From NCBI GenBank assembly GCA_963921195.1, contig OY992536.1, forward strand, positions 100,776,778-100,840,777: a DNA stretch of 64,000 bases. Reading direction: 5' to 3'. The DNA comes from Pegoplata infirma. Taxonomy: Eukaryota > Arthropoda > Insecta > Diptera > Anthomyiidae. Every line of letters begins with the position of its first letter. Position 1 is the first letter of the stretch. Shown in pieces: positions 42,509-53,100 of the stretch. Under the pieces are notes generated by a model that saw nothing but the letters and a program-made list of their open reading frames with translations, was not told where the DNA came from and made no database searches. Position numbers and translations under genes: made by a program.

Positions 42509-45232
42509 GGGCAAATCCAGCTCAAACCACACAGCATTCGGATTTGTCACCTTCGATTTAAATAAAATTTGCCAAATATATTGCAAATGGATAGTGTTCC
42601 TAAAATCATTACCTTTCTGGCTCCAAAACCTTTCGGTTTTCGAAATACGGCGGCTTAAAAATTGGCAAAAACGCCAAATTTCTAATAAGGTGCACATACA
42701 AAGTCACCCATTACTTTAAAACTATAAAACCCACAATTACCAAACAGGTACCATTTGAAAGCTGAAAGGATTACCTTAAAAGTGACATGCACAATTTTTT
42801 CTTGTAATGAAAGGTCATATTTCAAGGTCTAATGTTCAAAGACCTATATCTCAAAATCCGATATTTTTAAAATTCTCAAAAAAATACATGATAACAATCA
42901 AGTCTTTCCCTACATTTGTATCAAAATTTCAGGGTGGACACTCATATGGTTCCAAAGTTACAGATAAAAACGTGCTCGAAGTCAAGATTTTCTCTACGAG
43001 TTCATATGCAAAAGCTTTCACACACGAAGCAGCATAGCAGTAAACAAACAATGGGACGGACCTAAAAACTGAACCCATTATTTATTAATATTTCGACCTC
43101 CTGAATTTGATTTCACTATCAAAACTGAATTTTATCGTAGGTTTTTCTTGTTTTCTTACAAGGAAAATCTTCAAAGTGAACATACGTAATTTCTTTAAAT
43201 TTATGCCCATGAAAGACAACAAATATCTAACATCTACCTGTCAGAGCTTATTGGTCTTAATTTAGTTTTAAAGGGTTAAACCGGAGTCAAAAAATACCGA
43301 TTTTTAGTAATTTTAACTTTTAGGTACATTGATGCCACATATATCAGATCCGTTTCATTTGAAAAGAAATTTTGGCGTCTGTTTGAGACATTTTATTTGT
43401 TGCATAATTGTTTTTGTTAAAAATGTACAGTTTTTGTTAAGCTATATAGTTTTTGTAAAAACAATTCATTGTTGGTACTATTTTCTATTTAAATTAAGCA
43501 ATCGCATGAATTTTTTATTGGCAGTTTTTCTTACAGGTCGGGTTTCATTCGAATTTAAAAAAAAAAAAATAATCTTTATTAGTGTGTCCAAAATAAAATA
43601 AGGCAAAAATTTAAAGAAGTTCGAAACATTAGTGTTTTCATTTCTAAACCATTTTTATGATTGATTATATTCTTGTTTATGAGCTTTATTCCTCTTTGAA
43701 CATACGGTTCCTCCCACCCCATTCCTATTTCCCTACTATGGAAGAATATAGGTATCGAATGAAACCGATCTGTTATACTTATGTGGCATCAATATAAAGT
43801 ACCTAAACTTTAAAATAACTGAAAATGGGTAATTTTTAACCCCGTTTAACCTGAATTTAGGCCGACAAGCTCAGACTGGTTGATTTTAGATTTATTCTTT
43901 CTAGCTTGTGTATAAATTTCAAAGAAATCAGGTATGTTCACTTTCGAGGACTTTCCTTGTAAAAGAACAAGAAACCCCCTATAATATAACTCAAAATACA
44001 TTAAAAGTATTAAGCCTTGTTCTAGACCCGCACCTTTGTTTACGACATAGATGGGACTAATTAATTAAAGGGACCAATTAATTGATGGTTTAATTACCAT
44101 TTAATTGATGTCAATGGTAATGAATTTTTTTTCATTACCATTGGTTGTATCAATTGTACCAATTAAATTACTTATCAATTTAATTACTAATGAAAATTAA
44201 AAAAAAAATAATTACCATTGGTATGGCATCACTTGAAAAAAATAATTACCATTAGTAAAAGTCGTCACAATATTGTCAAAATCGTTAATATTTGGAAATA
44301 TCTGTTGTTTTTTGTTATATGGTGTTTTAGTTTTTTACATTTTATAAACCAAACACACGTTGATTGCCTTTGCATAACACAATATTTGAAATTTTTATTT
44401 GCGTTTTGTTTTTTGTCTTTACCATTTTCATATTTTTTTTTGTAAAAACATACTTTGATGTTTAAATTTTTAACTCTTCAAAAAAACAAAAATGTGCAAA
44501 CCAATGGTTTTGAAACCAATTATAATTGGTGTTTTTCAACAATTGGTGCATTTCATTACCATTAGTAATTATTTTTTCAATTAAAAAATTTTAATTACCA
44601 TTAAATGGTAATGAAAATTTTTTCATTACCATTGATATCAACCAATGGTAATTAAATTTCAATGGTAATGAAAAATTCCCATCTATGGTTTACGACTATG
44701 TATATTGTTTTATTTGTGCAATATTTTTCATATGAACTCGTAGAAAAAACCTTGCCTCCTCTGTAACTTTGGAACCACATGAGTGTCCACCCTGAAATTT
44801 CGATACAAATGTAGGGAAAGACTTGATTGTTATCATTTATTTTTTTGAGAATTTAAAAAATATCGGATTTTGAGATATAGGTCTTTGAACATTAGACATT
44901 GAAATATGACCTTTGACCTTTCATTACAAGAAAAAATTGTGCATATCACTTTTAAGGTAATCCTTTCAGCTTTCAAATGGTACCTATTTGGTAATTGTGG
45001 GTTTTATAGTTTTAAAATAATGGGTGACTTTGTATGTGCACCTTATTGAAAATTTTACGTTTTTGCCAATTTTCAAGACGCCATATTTCGAAAACTAAAA
45101 ATTTTTGGAGCCTGTAAGGTAATCATTTTATGAAGACAACGCATGTGAAATATTTTTTGCGAATTTGATTAAAATCGGAGGTGACAAATCCGAAAATGAC
45201 AGTTTTCTGTGCGGTTTGACCTGGAATCACCC
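42509..45232. mobile_element. 2.7-kb foldback element with GGG-ATTCCA-GTCAAA-type ends
   Basis: The left end GGGCAAATCCAGCTCAAACC and the inverse of the right end (GGGTGATTCCAGGTCAAACC) correspond, continuing CRCACAG and ATTCGGATTTGTCACCT. The arms pair over about 800 bp (GTGCACATACAAAGTCACCC; CAATTACCAAAYAGGTACCA; CAAGTCTTTCCCTACATTTG; GGGTGGACACTCAT) and then again with interruptions (TGATGCCACATAWATCAGAT). The loop lies near 43370-43740. Arm divergence is higher than in the 30-kb foldbacks, so it is older. Frames of 75-90 codons are not genes. Confidence 0.7.
44047..44687. mobile_element. 641-bp MITE, ATAGATGGGA ends, 9-bp target duplication
   Basis: ATAGATGGGA opens it and TCCCATCTATG closes it. 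Both arms are packed with AATGGTAATGAAA/TTTCATTACCATT and AATTACCATT motifs. The exact 9-bp repeat GTTTACGAC flanks it (44038-44046 and 44688-44696). A 9-bp duplication is more typical of Mutator-like than hAT elements, but a shifted 8-bp duplication cannot be ruled out. It is inserted in the right arm of the surrounding foldback. Confidence 0.8.
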
Positions 45233-45480
45233 AACATACATCTTAAAAACATAAAATTTTGAAACTGAATACTTCTGCGAAAAAACACCCTGAAAAAGTA
45301 GATTTTGGAAATTTGATTCTTAGGGGGCTACAATTGGATAAAAAGAATTAAAATGCTACGTTTTTACAACTTTTAAATTAATGGACCAAAATAATTAAAT
45401 TTTTTAAATTCTCAAAATTTTTTAAAGAAGAAATTTCTCTAAAACTGAAAATTTTTCTATAGAAAAAAGTGTTAGATTCT
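45233..45480. repeat. F-repeat relic
   Basis: CATAAAATTTTGAAACTGAA, 'GATTCTTAGGGGGCTAC', AATTAATGGACC. Decayed F phrases. Confidence 0.4.
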
Positions 45481-46875
45481 GAAAAAGATGCTTTCTTAAT
45501 TTTAAGAGTTTGTTTTTAACAAAGAAATTTTGATTCTGAGACTTTTTATATGGAAAAATGATTCTGTAAAATATATTTCTATTAAATTTTCAAGAAACTG
45601 CTTCTTAAAAGAATTAATGAAATTTTAAGAAAAAAAAAATATAAAATTTTTGAAAAACAATTATAAAGAAATTAGGATGTTTATGCAAATTTTTGTTTGT
45701 ATTTTTGGTGCGTTGAAAAAACAACACAATTTTCCAAACAATATTCAATTAATTGATACTGATATGAATATTTCATGCATTTTCCAAGTACTTTATTATA
45801 TTTGTTTATAATTTGATACAATACCGGCACGTGTATGACTGAGTAAAATATATAGATAATTTTTTTTTTTTTTGGATTTTTGTTTATTCAATTTTAAGTA
45901 TTTTTTTATAATGATGGAATACTATTGGAAACTTTGGCTTTATTTAATCAATAAAAATGATTTTCTAATTATTTTCCTCTTGATTATAAAATTTAATTCA
46001 AAAAATTTAAATATTTTATATTCCCATTTCCTTATCTTTATAATCAAAATTTATTTAAATCAATAACAATCATACGCTTTTCATGTGGCGTATGATTATT
46101 TAATATAATTAATTGTTGCTCATACGCCTGGTTAAACTTTATAAGAAAAATTAATCATTTAAATGTTGGAAATTTTTTTTTATTAACAACAAAAAAACAA
46201 ATCAAATAAAGAACCTAATTTTTAATTATTTTGTTTTTCTATATTATTTAATTATCAAATTATTTTTTTTATAATAAAAATTATATAAAAAACACTGTTG
46301 ATTTGCATTACCAATACCAGCAAAGAAAACACAATAAAATAAGTTTGTATAAAAAAAAAAAAAAAAAATAATAATAATTAAATTTAAATAATTTTATACT
46401 GCAATTAACACCTCATTTTATAACATACCTAAATTTCTAAAATAATAAAACAAATGCTGTATGAAATTGTTATAATTTAAATAAAAAACAAAAAAGCAAA
46501 TATTTGCAAACAATAAACATTTCTTAAGATTAATTTTTCAAAAAAAAAAAATAAGATAAATAAATTAAAAATGTTGATAACATGATGAGTCTACAAAAAA
46601 CATAAATTATATTAGTTTGTTATTTGTCTTAACATAAAGAACATTAATGTTAACATCAAAGGCTAATCCTAAAAATAAAATTATTAATTTATTAATAATT
46701 AAGAAAATATGTTGATTTTTAAAACAAAATTATCAAATTTTGTGGTTTTATAATCTAGGAACATAAATGTGTTATACAATTTTTTCACATGATTGGTCGA
46801 TAAAAATTTGTGATTCATTAGAGAAGAAATTGTTAAGGGGACATCCGAATAAAAAGACCGGTATTTCATATTTTT
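45481..46875. other. ~1.4 kb very AT-rich region, no gene supported
   Basis: Runs of A/T with K/N/F/I-rich frames only. The hairpin at 46068-46097 is listed separately. It may be unique intergenic DNA. Confidence 0.45.
46068..46097. repeat. AATCATACGC hairpin
   Basis: AATCATACGC (46068-46077) and GCGTATGATT (46088-46097) form a perfect 10-bp stem with a 10-nt loop. A related CATACGCC follows at 46121-46128. The same decamer recurs in CAC-family elements (AACAATCATACGCAACGGTG) and as GGCGTATGATT at 33317. Confidence 0.6.
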
Positions 46876-46986
46876 ATACCCTCCACTTATTGTTAGTGAT
46901 AGAGGGTATATAAAAGTTTGTCATTCCGTTTGTAACTCATCGAAATATCGGTCTGAGACCCCAACAGTATATATATTATTGATCAG
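46876..46986 (-). mobile_element. Mini-me-like M3, left piece
   Basis: Begins TATACCCTCCACTTATTGTT-AGTGATAGAGGGTATA, then TTTGTCATTCCGTTTGTAAC and ATATATATTATTGATCAG, where the hAT-like element is inserted. Continues at 49305-49735. Confidence 0.75.
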
Positions 46987-47451
46987 TAGGGCAAGTACTT
47001 TAATGAAAATGCATATTTTTACTCGGCAATGTTTAAATTCTGAAAAATGTTTCCTATTCATATACATTTTACTAATCGTAAAGAAAAAAAATTCTTTTAA
47101 TTTAAAATTTCCTACAGGAAAATTGCATTTTTTTGGATTTCGCTTAGAGGCAGAGTGGGGTCTTTTGTCTTTGAGTTCATTTTTATTGACTTCAGAATGG
47201 GAAAATTCTGAAAAAAGTGAAAATAAATATTTTTAAAGCTTTTTTTTCTTAAAAAAAAATATTAAATATTAGGACTGGTTCTAAAAAAAAATTTTACTTT
47301 AATATTTTTTTTTTTTTATAAAAATTTTTTGACTCAAAGAAAAAAAACTTCTCGAGTAAATTTGTTCAATTAATAATATTTTTCTCCCAAAATGTGTCAA
47401 TAAAAAAATATTTTACTTATAAAAATGTTTTTCCACTCAAAAATACCGCTG

Positions 47452-48849
47452 CACAGTGAGACAGCCCTATAGTAACTGCGGCAAAAAATGGTTTTTGGCG
47501 TGTCGTCCAATTTGGATTCACAGTATATTAACAGATATATGAGTAACAATTCCCTGAAATTTCAGCCTCATAACTTCATTACTTTTTGGTCTAGAGCAAG
47601 TCAAAGTTGAGGCATGCCAACGCGCTTGAAATATGTTAGTTCAATATTTAATATTTAAAAGCTTATTAATAAAAAAATACATAATAAATACAACTTTAAT
47701 GTATTTTTTTAATTAATTTAGTTGTTGTAGAATGAGTAGATGAAAAAATAAATTAAAAAAAAACACAAAAAAAAATTCTTAACAACAGAATTGTGGTGTA
47801 AAAATTGAACATTTTGCATTTTCAATGGACTAGGAAATATAGAGCAGCCCCTCGCCCTAGGTGCAGACTTATATTAAATGAAAGATTGAAGTCTCAGCTT
47901 TCATTTAAAGTAAAGAACATATAGCAAAAGTTTGCAAAAGTACCTTAAACATACAAAAAAATACAAAAAAATACAAAAAAATACAAAAAATATGCAACGC
48001 GCACATTCTGTCGTTATACGTATGTTAGCATGCAATAGCATGTTATTTTTTAATTGTTTACACATATTCACTTATTGTTTATTATTATTTTATTTACATT
48101 ATTCATTTGATTGATAATTTTTTTGAAGGTCATTGACTTTGGGTTAGATAGTTGCATAATTTTTAATTTAAATTGATAGTGCAAGCTGTTGTTCTTATCT
48201 AAGTTGTGTTATTCTCACTTTCTAATGTGGTTAGTTTAATTGTTATATATTGAATTTAGTTGTTGCATTATTTATTGGGTTAAGTAATAATGAGTGTTCT
48301 TGTAATGATCTCTTTTGATAAGAGATTAGCATTTCTCTAAAATATTGAAAAAATTAGAATACCATGATGATATTAAAAAATTATTGATAGAGTGAAAAAA
48401 AAAAAATTATTTTTTATTGCATTTCAATGGGAGGTGGGCGTAATAGTGGGCGTGTTATTGTTATTTTTGAATGAAACATTTTAAATGATATAAATTACAG
48501 TAATATTAAATTTGAAGGTTGTACCTAAAATATTTTAGAAAATATGGCACTTTTTATGTTGAGGTTGTATGGGTGGTGGGGGTAAAAGTGGGCCAAAGTT
48601 CAAAATTTTTTCCGATAATGTTTGTAACAATATAACATTCAAGTATACCAAAATTGAAAGTTATACCTAAAATATTACGGACAATACGGCATTTTACAAA
48701 TTTCGATTGTATGGGAGGTGGGCGTAAAAGTGGGCGTATTTTCTTAATTTTTTTTTTTTAAAACTGGAATTGTCTCAAAAATAACCTGTGCAAAATTTCA
48801 GAGCTCTACAATGACTCCTTGTATTTAATGCCGGCGTTGTCTCACTGTG
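47452..48849. mobile_element. 1.4-kb Transib-like non-autonomous element (CACAGTG ends, CGCTG duplication)
   Basis: The left end CACAGTGAGACAGCCC and the inverse of the right end (CACAGTGAGACAACGC) share a perfect 12-bp TIR. The exact 5-bp repeat CGCTG flanks it (47447-47451 and 48850-48854). A GC-rich 5-bp duplication with CACWRTG termini is the signature of Transib, the family related to RAG1. The first seven bases equal the V(D)J heptamer. GCAAAAAAT lies 22 nt inside the left heptamer, a partial nonamer match (6 of 9). The interior has GGGAGGTGGGCGTAA-type phrases repeated three times (48430-48730). No transposase is visible. Confidence 0.7.
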
Positions 48850-48936
48850 CGCTGTAAGAACTGTCGAGATCCTTAAAGTATTTGACAAAATTTAATTAAT
48901 GTTAATAAACCTTTTTTTTTGTAAAAACTATACCTA

Positions 48937-49195
48937 CACACAAATTTTTTTTTTTCCATAAACGATTTTCATAGTATTTATGAACAAATTCATACAATTT
49001 ATTACTTTTTCATAATATTTATAAACTTTTTCATAGTATTTATGCAAAATGTTAAAAATTCTTAAATTTCACTTATTATGATTTATTCATAAATACTATG
49101 AAAAAGTTTAAAAATATTATGAAAAAGTTATAAATTGTATGAATTTGTTCATAAATACTATGAAAATCGTTCACGGAAAAAAAATTTTTTGTGTG
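48937..49195. mobile_element. 259-bp palindromic MITE at TA
   Basis: CACACAAATTTTTTTTTTTC opens it and GTGTG closes it after AAAAAAAATTTTTT. TA flanks both sides (48935-48936 and 49196-49197). The arms repeat TTCATAGTATTTATGAAC and TACTATGAAAAAGTT. Tc1/mariner-like target; transposase absent. Confidence 0.75.
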
Positions 49196-49304
49196 TAATT
49201 TTTAAATGCATATTTTTTTAGTTTTGAGTGCATATTTTGGATTTTTAGACGCATATTATATGCACATATTTTCGATTTTTAGATGTATGAAAGTACTTGC
49301 CCTA

Positions 49305-49735
49305 TTGATCAGTGATCGATTCTAAGACATTCTAGCGATGTCAGACTGTCTGTTCGTCTGTCCGTCTGTGGAAATGGTGATAACGGCCAAAGTATCAAAC
49401 ATATATGACTGAGACTTAGCATATTACTTGTTGTTGTCCTAAGTTGTTTGGTATTGCATTTGAGCGAAATCGGTTCAGCGGTTAAGAAGTTTGCACGAAA
49501 ATGTAAAAACACCTCGAAATTTTGGTACATTCTACATAACCTTAAATTACAAAATGCTTTAAATTGGCTACTGGTTGGCATATGTGAACAGACTTGGACA
49601 CAGGGTGGTATTTTTACAAGTACAAACCTATTTTTTTTTTAATTTTTTTTTCGCAAACATTTTTTTTTCTTTCAGATTGTGGAGGGTATCTATACATTCG
49701 GCAAGACCGAATTTAACTTTTTTACTTGTTTTTTA
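49305..49735 (-). mobile_element. Mini-me-like M3, right piece
   Basis: TTGATCAGTGATCGATTCTA, AGACATTCTAGCGATGTCAG, a short GTCY run, CGGTTCAGCGGTTAAGAAG, CACCTCGAAATTTTGGTACA, GATTGTGGAGGGTATC-TATACATTCGGC and TTTACTTGTTTT. With 46876-46986 this makes a complete M3. Open frames at 49309-49853 are within it. Confidence 0.7.
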
Positions 49736-50885
49736 TAAATTCTTTATACTTTTCACTTATGGGCAGCTTATGATAATTACACAGGAATATTTTTATGGCA
49801 ACAAAAAGTCGTTTTGTTTTTACACACAAACAAAAACCTTGTTAAATTACTAGAAAAAGTCTCGTAATCCCACTTTACCAATATTTGACAGTTTTCCTTG
49901 TTTTTTAACAAATTACACTACGTGACAGTTTTTTTTACCAAATGTATCTGACACCTAATCTTTATGTAAAATTGTCAGAATGACCAAAAGTAGAACAGTT
50001 TTCGAGATATTCGAAAATAACCGTTATTTATGTTTTTAAAAACGATGATGTCACTTAAATGCAAATATCTTCAAAAATATTCGTCGATTTATGTATTTCT
50101 TTTTTTTTTTAATGAAAGATAATAATATTACTAAAATAACCATGGGTTGCTTGTGAAGATTAGTCAAGAAATGACAAAGATACAGTGATTTTTTGCAATT
50201 TTGCTCTTTTCAAGTTACTTTTTTTAAACCAAAGAATTAAAAATTACAATGATTTATTACATAGGACATTAGTTAATTTCAATACGAACATTTTGCGCCC
50301 AACAAGACCCAGATTGGTGCAAAAATGACAAAGCCACAGAAGATTTAGTAAATTAACCCACTTTTCGCTTTTTATAATTTCATTGAATTTTGTAAAAAAA
50401 TACTAAAAAAGCTTATGCTAATAAAAATAACGCGGGAGAAAATATTTTTAAGGATGGAAAAGGGTAAACATTTTTGACAACACTGCATTTGTGCTCACAT
50501 CGATCGATTTTAAGACGTTCTAGCGATGTCCATCTGTCTGTCTGTGGAAATGGTGATCAAGGCCAAAATATTACACGGAGATGACTGAAACTTAACATAT
50601 TTATTGGAATTTCTTCCGAGAAGTTTGGTGTTGCATTTGAGCGATGTCGGTTCAGCGGTTCAAAAGTTATGAACGAAAATGTAAGGACACCTTAACAATT
50701 TTAGTACATTCAATATAACCTAAAAATACAAAATGCTTTAATTCGGCTGCTGGTTGACATATGTGAACAGAATTGAACACCAAATGGTATTTAAGCAAGT
50801 ACAAACATATTTTTTGATAAAAAAAAAAATCGCAGTTTTTTTTTTACCAAATTTTTTTGTCGCGAAATTTTTTTTTTAATTTTTT

Positions 50886-51730
50886 TATACCCTACACCAC
50901 ACTGTGGTACAGGGTATAATGAGTTTGTGCTGATGTTTGTAACTACCCGAAATATTGGTCCTAAACCCACCTTTAAGTATACCGATCGACTCAGAATCAC
51001 TTTTTGAGTCGATTTAGCTATGTCCGTCCGTCCGTCCGTCTGTCCGTCCGTCCGTCCGTCTGTCTGTCTGTCTATGTAAACGGTGTAAACACGATACAGG
51101 TCTCAATTTTTAATCAATTGACTTGAAATTTGAAACTTAAGCCTCTCTTGGCCCAAGGACGAAGCCTATTGAAATTGGAAGAAATCGGTCCATATTTAGA
51201 CCTAGCCCCCATACAAAGGTCCTCTTTAGTTTTGGCTCAAATGACTCTAATAACCGTATTATAATAGGTATCTTTTTGAAATTTGGAAGGTAAACATGTT
51301 TTGTCTTCACAAATCACCATTCCGAATTTCAAAGAAATCGGACCAGTTCTTCTTGTAGCCCCCATACAAACCACCTTCCCGATTTTCGCATAAATGTCTC
51401 AAATTTCATGAAAATAGAAAATAATTAATTAAAATGTTGTTTATGTATGTTAAACGCGTACTTAAATAACCTTATCAAACCTGATAATCATCGGACCAGT
51501 TTTGGACTCAGGCTCCTTGTGAAAATTTCGCCCGATATTTAGTTAAAGCGGTTTATTGTCAACAAATAGAAGCCTATTTCACTCAAATTTGATTTGTGAG
51601 TGTTTTTTACACTTATTAAAGATTTGACAACATATAGATCTAATCGGTCCATGGGACCCATTTTCAGGGAAACTTTGGTGTAGGGTATTATATGGTAGGT
51701 CGTGACCGACTATAATTTTCTTACTTGTTT
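50886..51730 (-). mobile_element. Mini-me-like element M2, reverse
   Basis: TATACCCTACACCACACTGT-GGTACAGGGTATA, GTGCTGATGTTTGTAACTAC, the core TTGAGTCGATTTAGC-TATGTCCG, a GTCY microsatellite (51021-51074), body phrases identical in order to 14672-15502, then TATATGGTAGGTCGTGACCG and TTACTTGTTTTT. Nested inside M3. Confidence 0.75.
51021..51074. repeat. (GTCC/GTCT)n microsatellite in M2
   Basis: About 13 tetramers after the M2 core. Confidence 0.9.
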
Positions 51731-52590
51731 TTTTTTTCTAAAGTTATTTCATTTTAAATAAAGTTTTTTGCAATAATCTTTTTGAAATTGTGGAGGGTAT
51801 CACTACATTCGGCAACAAAATTGTAAAAAATCATTAAAATTTTTGTGAAATTTGAACTTTGGTCCACTGTATCTTAGTCATTTCTTGATCAATTTCTTCA
51901 AACGACCCGTGATTGTTTTAGTAATTTTATTATCTTTCAACGAAAAAAAAAAATAAAAAAATCCGTACAATATTGTCGAAGATGCTTTTATTAAAGTCAC
52001 ATCATCTTTTTAAAAAACGAAAATAACGGCAATATCTCGAAAAATGTTCTACTTTTGACCATTCTGACTTCACATTCGGATTCAGCGGACAATTTTACAT
52101 AAAGATTAGGTGTCAGATTCATTTGGTCACGACTTTGTTGAAAATTTGTGACTCAGTGTTACTTTCGATCGAAATTTACATTTTTTTTTTTGTAATTTTA
52201 AAATTTTTTTACAAATTTCCAAGGTTTTTTTACAAAAAACATCTAGTTAATTCACGAGATTTCCTTGTAAGTTTTATTGCGCCAACAAATTTGTAAATTT
52301 ACAACTTTATTAGTAAAAATCTTGTCAAATAACGAAAAACCTCGTAATTTTAACAAGGAATTCTCGAAAAATAGGAGGTAGCAAAAAATCTATTTAAATC
52401 AAGAAACCTCCTTGTAAGTTTTATCGCGTCAAAAAATTTGTAAATTGCAATTTTATTGGTAAAAAGCTTGTAAAATTACAAAATTATTGGTAAAAAGCTT
52501 GTAAAATTACAAGGAATCGTTGTCAAATAGGAGGTAGCTAAAAAAAGTTACAAACTTTTCTTGTCGTTTTACAAGTTTTTTTTTTTTAGT

Positions 52591-52611
52591 GTACTCTGTA
52601 GTACAGAGTAC
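52591..52611. repeat. Perfect GTAC-ended palindrome at the D/F junction
   Basis: GTACTCTGTA and TACAGAGTAC are perfect inverses around a single G. It sits exactly where the D element ends and F-type sequence begins. Confidence 0.6.
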
Positions 52612-53100
52612 TCCGGCATTGTGTCTGAGCCTTTATGGGGATTATTAATTTCACGGATTTGGTACTTTCGATATCCTTAAAATGGTCCAAACAAAGTAAA
52701 ATTTGGAATGTAGATTATAAGACATTAGGAAAAAGTAATTTCTGGAAATTTTGATGCTAAGGTTTCCCCCTTAGCATAAAGGATAAAATTCCTCTAAGGT
52801 AATGGCAATAGAACTTGAAATATAGGATCCTCTGGTAAAAAACCCATTTAGGAATCAGTACTTTTTAGAAAGTGCCAAAAGAGTACTTGGTACTTTTTCT
52901 ATACCCTTAAATAATGATCATAAAATCTTGATATAGAATGTCTATAAGAAAAAGCAAGAAAAGAAAATACTTTTTGGAAGTTTTGATTCTAAGATGGTAA
53001 GTTAGGGTAATAAATTGTACCTTGGTACTTTTTCGGAATTCTTAAAAAATAAACCTAGAAACTGGAAATTTTTAACAAAAAAATTTTGGCAAGGCATGTT
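52612..53100. repeat. F-repeat units
   Basis: 'TTGGTACTTTCGATATCCTT', 'GGTACTTTTTCTATACCCTT', 'TTGGTACTTTTTCGGAATTC' and 'TTTTGGAAGTTTTGATTCTA' mark three or four decayed units. Confidence 0.55.

Larger units (their letters stand above)
46987..49304. mobile_element. 2.3-kb hAT-like element containing other elements
   Basis: TIR TAGGGCAAGTACTTT begins at 46987 and its inverse AAAGTACTTGCCCTA ends at 49304. Exact 8-bp flanks TTGATCAG lie at 46979-46986 and 49305-49312, fitting nTnnnnAn. The subterminal right end has TGCATATT/ATATGCAC motifs like repeat H. Inside lie the Transib-like element at 47452-48849 and the palindromic MITE at 48937-49195, which account for most of its length. No transposase frame remains. 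Confidence 0.85.
50495..51815 (-). mobile_element. Mini-me-like M3, split by M2
   Basis: CGATCGATTTTAAGACGTTC, TAGCGATGTCCATCTGTCTG, GATGTCGGTTCAGCGGTTCA, CACCTTAACAATTTTAGTAC, GGCTGCTGGTTGACATATGT. After M2 it closes with GAAATTGTGGAGGGTATCAC and TACATTCGGCAA at 51780-51815. Confidence 0.65.
49916..52158. mobile_element. Foldback element, CACT(A/G)-GTGAC ends, TTA target
   Basis: The left arm (CACTACGTGAC, ACCAAATGTATCTGACACCT, AATCTTTATGTAAAATTGTC, AAAAGTAGAACAGTTTTCGA) pairs with the right arm at 51830-52158. TTA flanks both sides (49913-49915 and 52159-52161), a PIF/Harbinger-like target. Arms are about 320 bp. The loop has been filled by M3 and M2. Confidence 0.7.
49823..52591. mobile_element. 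D-family MITE, heavily nested
   Basis: The left end CACACAAACAAAAACCTTGT (TA at 49821-49822) and right end ACAAGTTTTTTTTTTTTAGTG (TA at 52592-52593) match the ends of the intact D copy at 54900-55676. D sequence proper is 49823-49915 and 52162-52591. Everything between is a nested foldback. Typical phrases: TTTACAAGGAATCGTTG, AAATAGGAGGTAGC, TTATTGGTAAAAAGCTTGTA. Confidence 0.65.
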
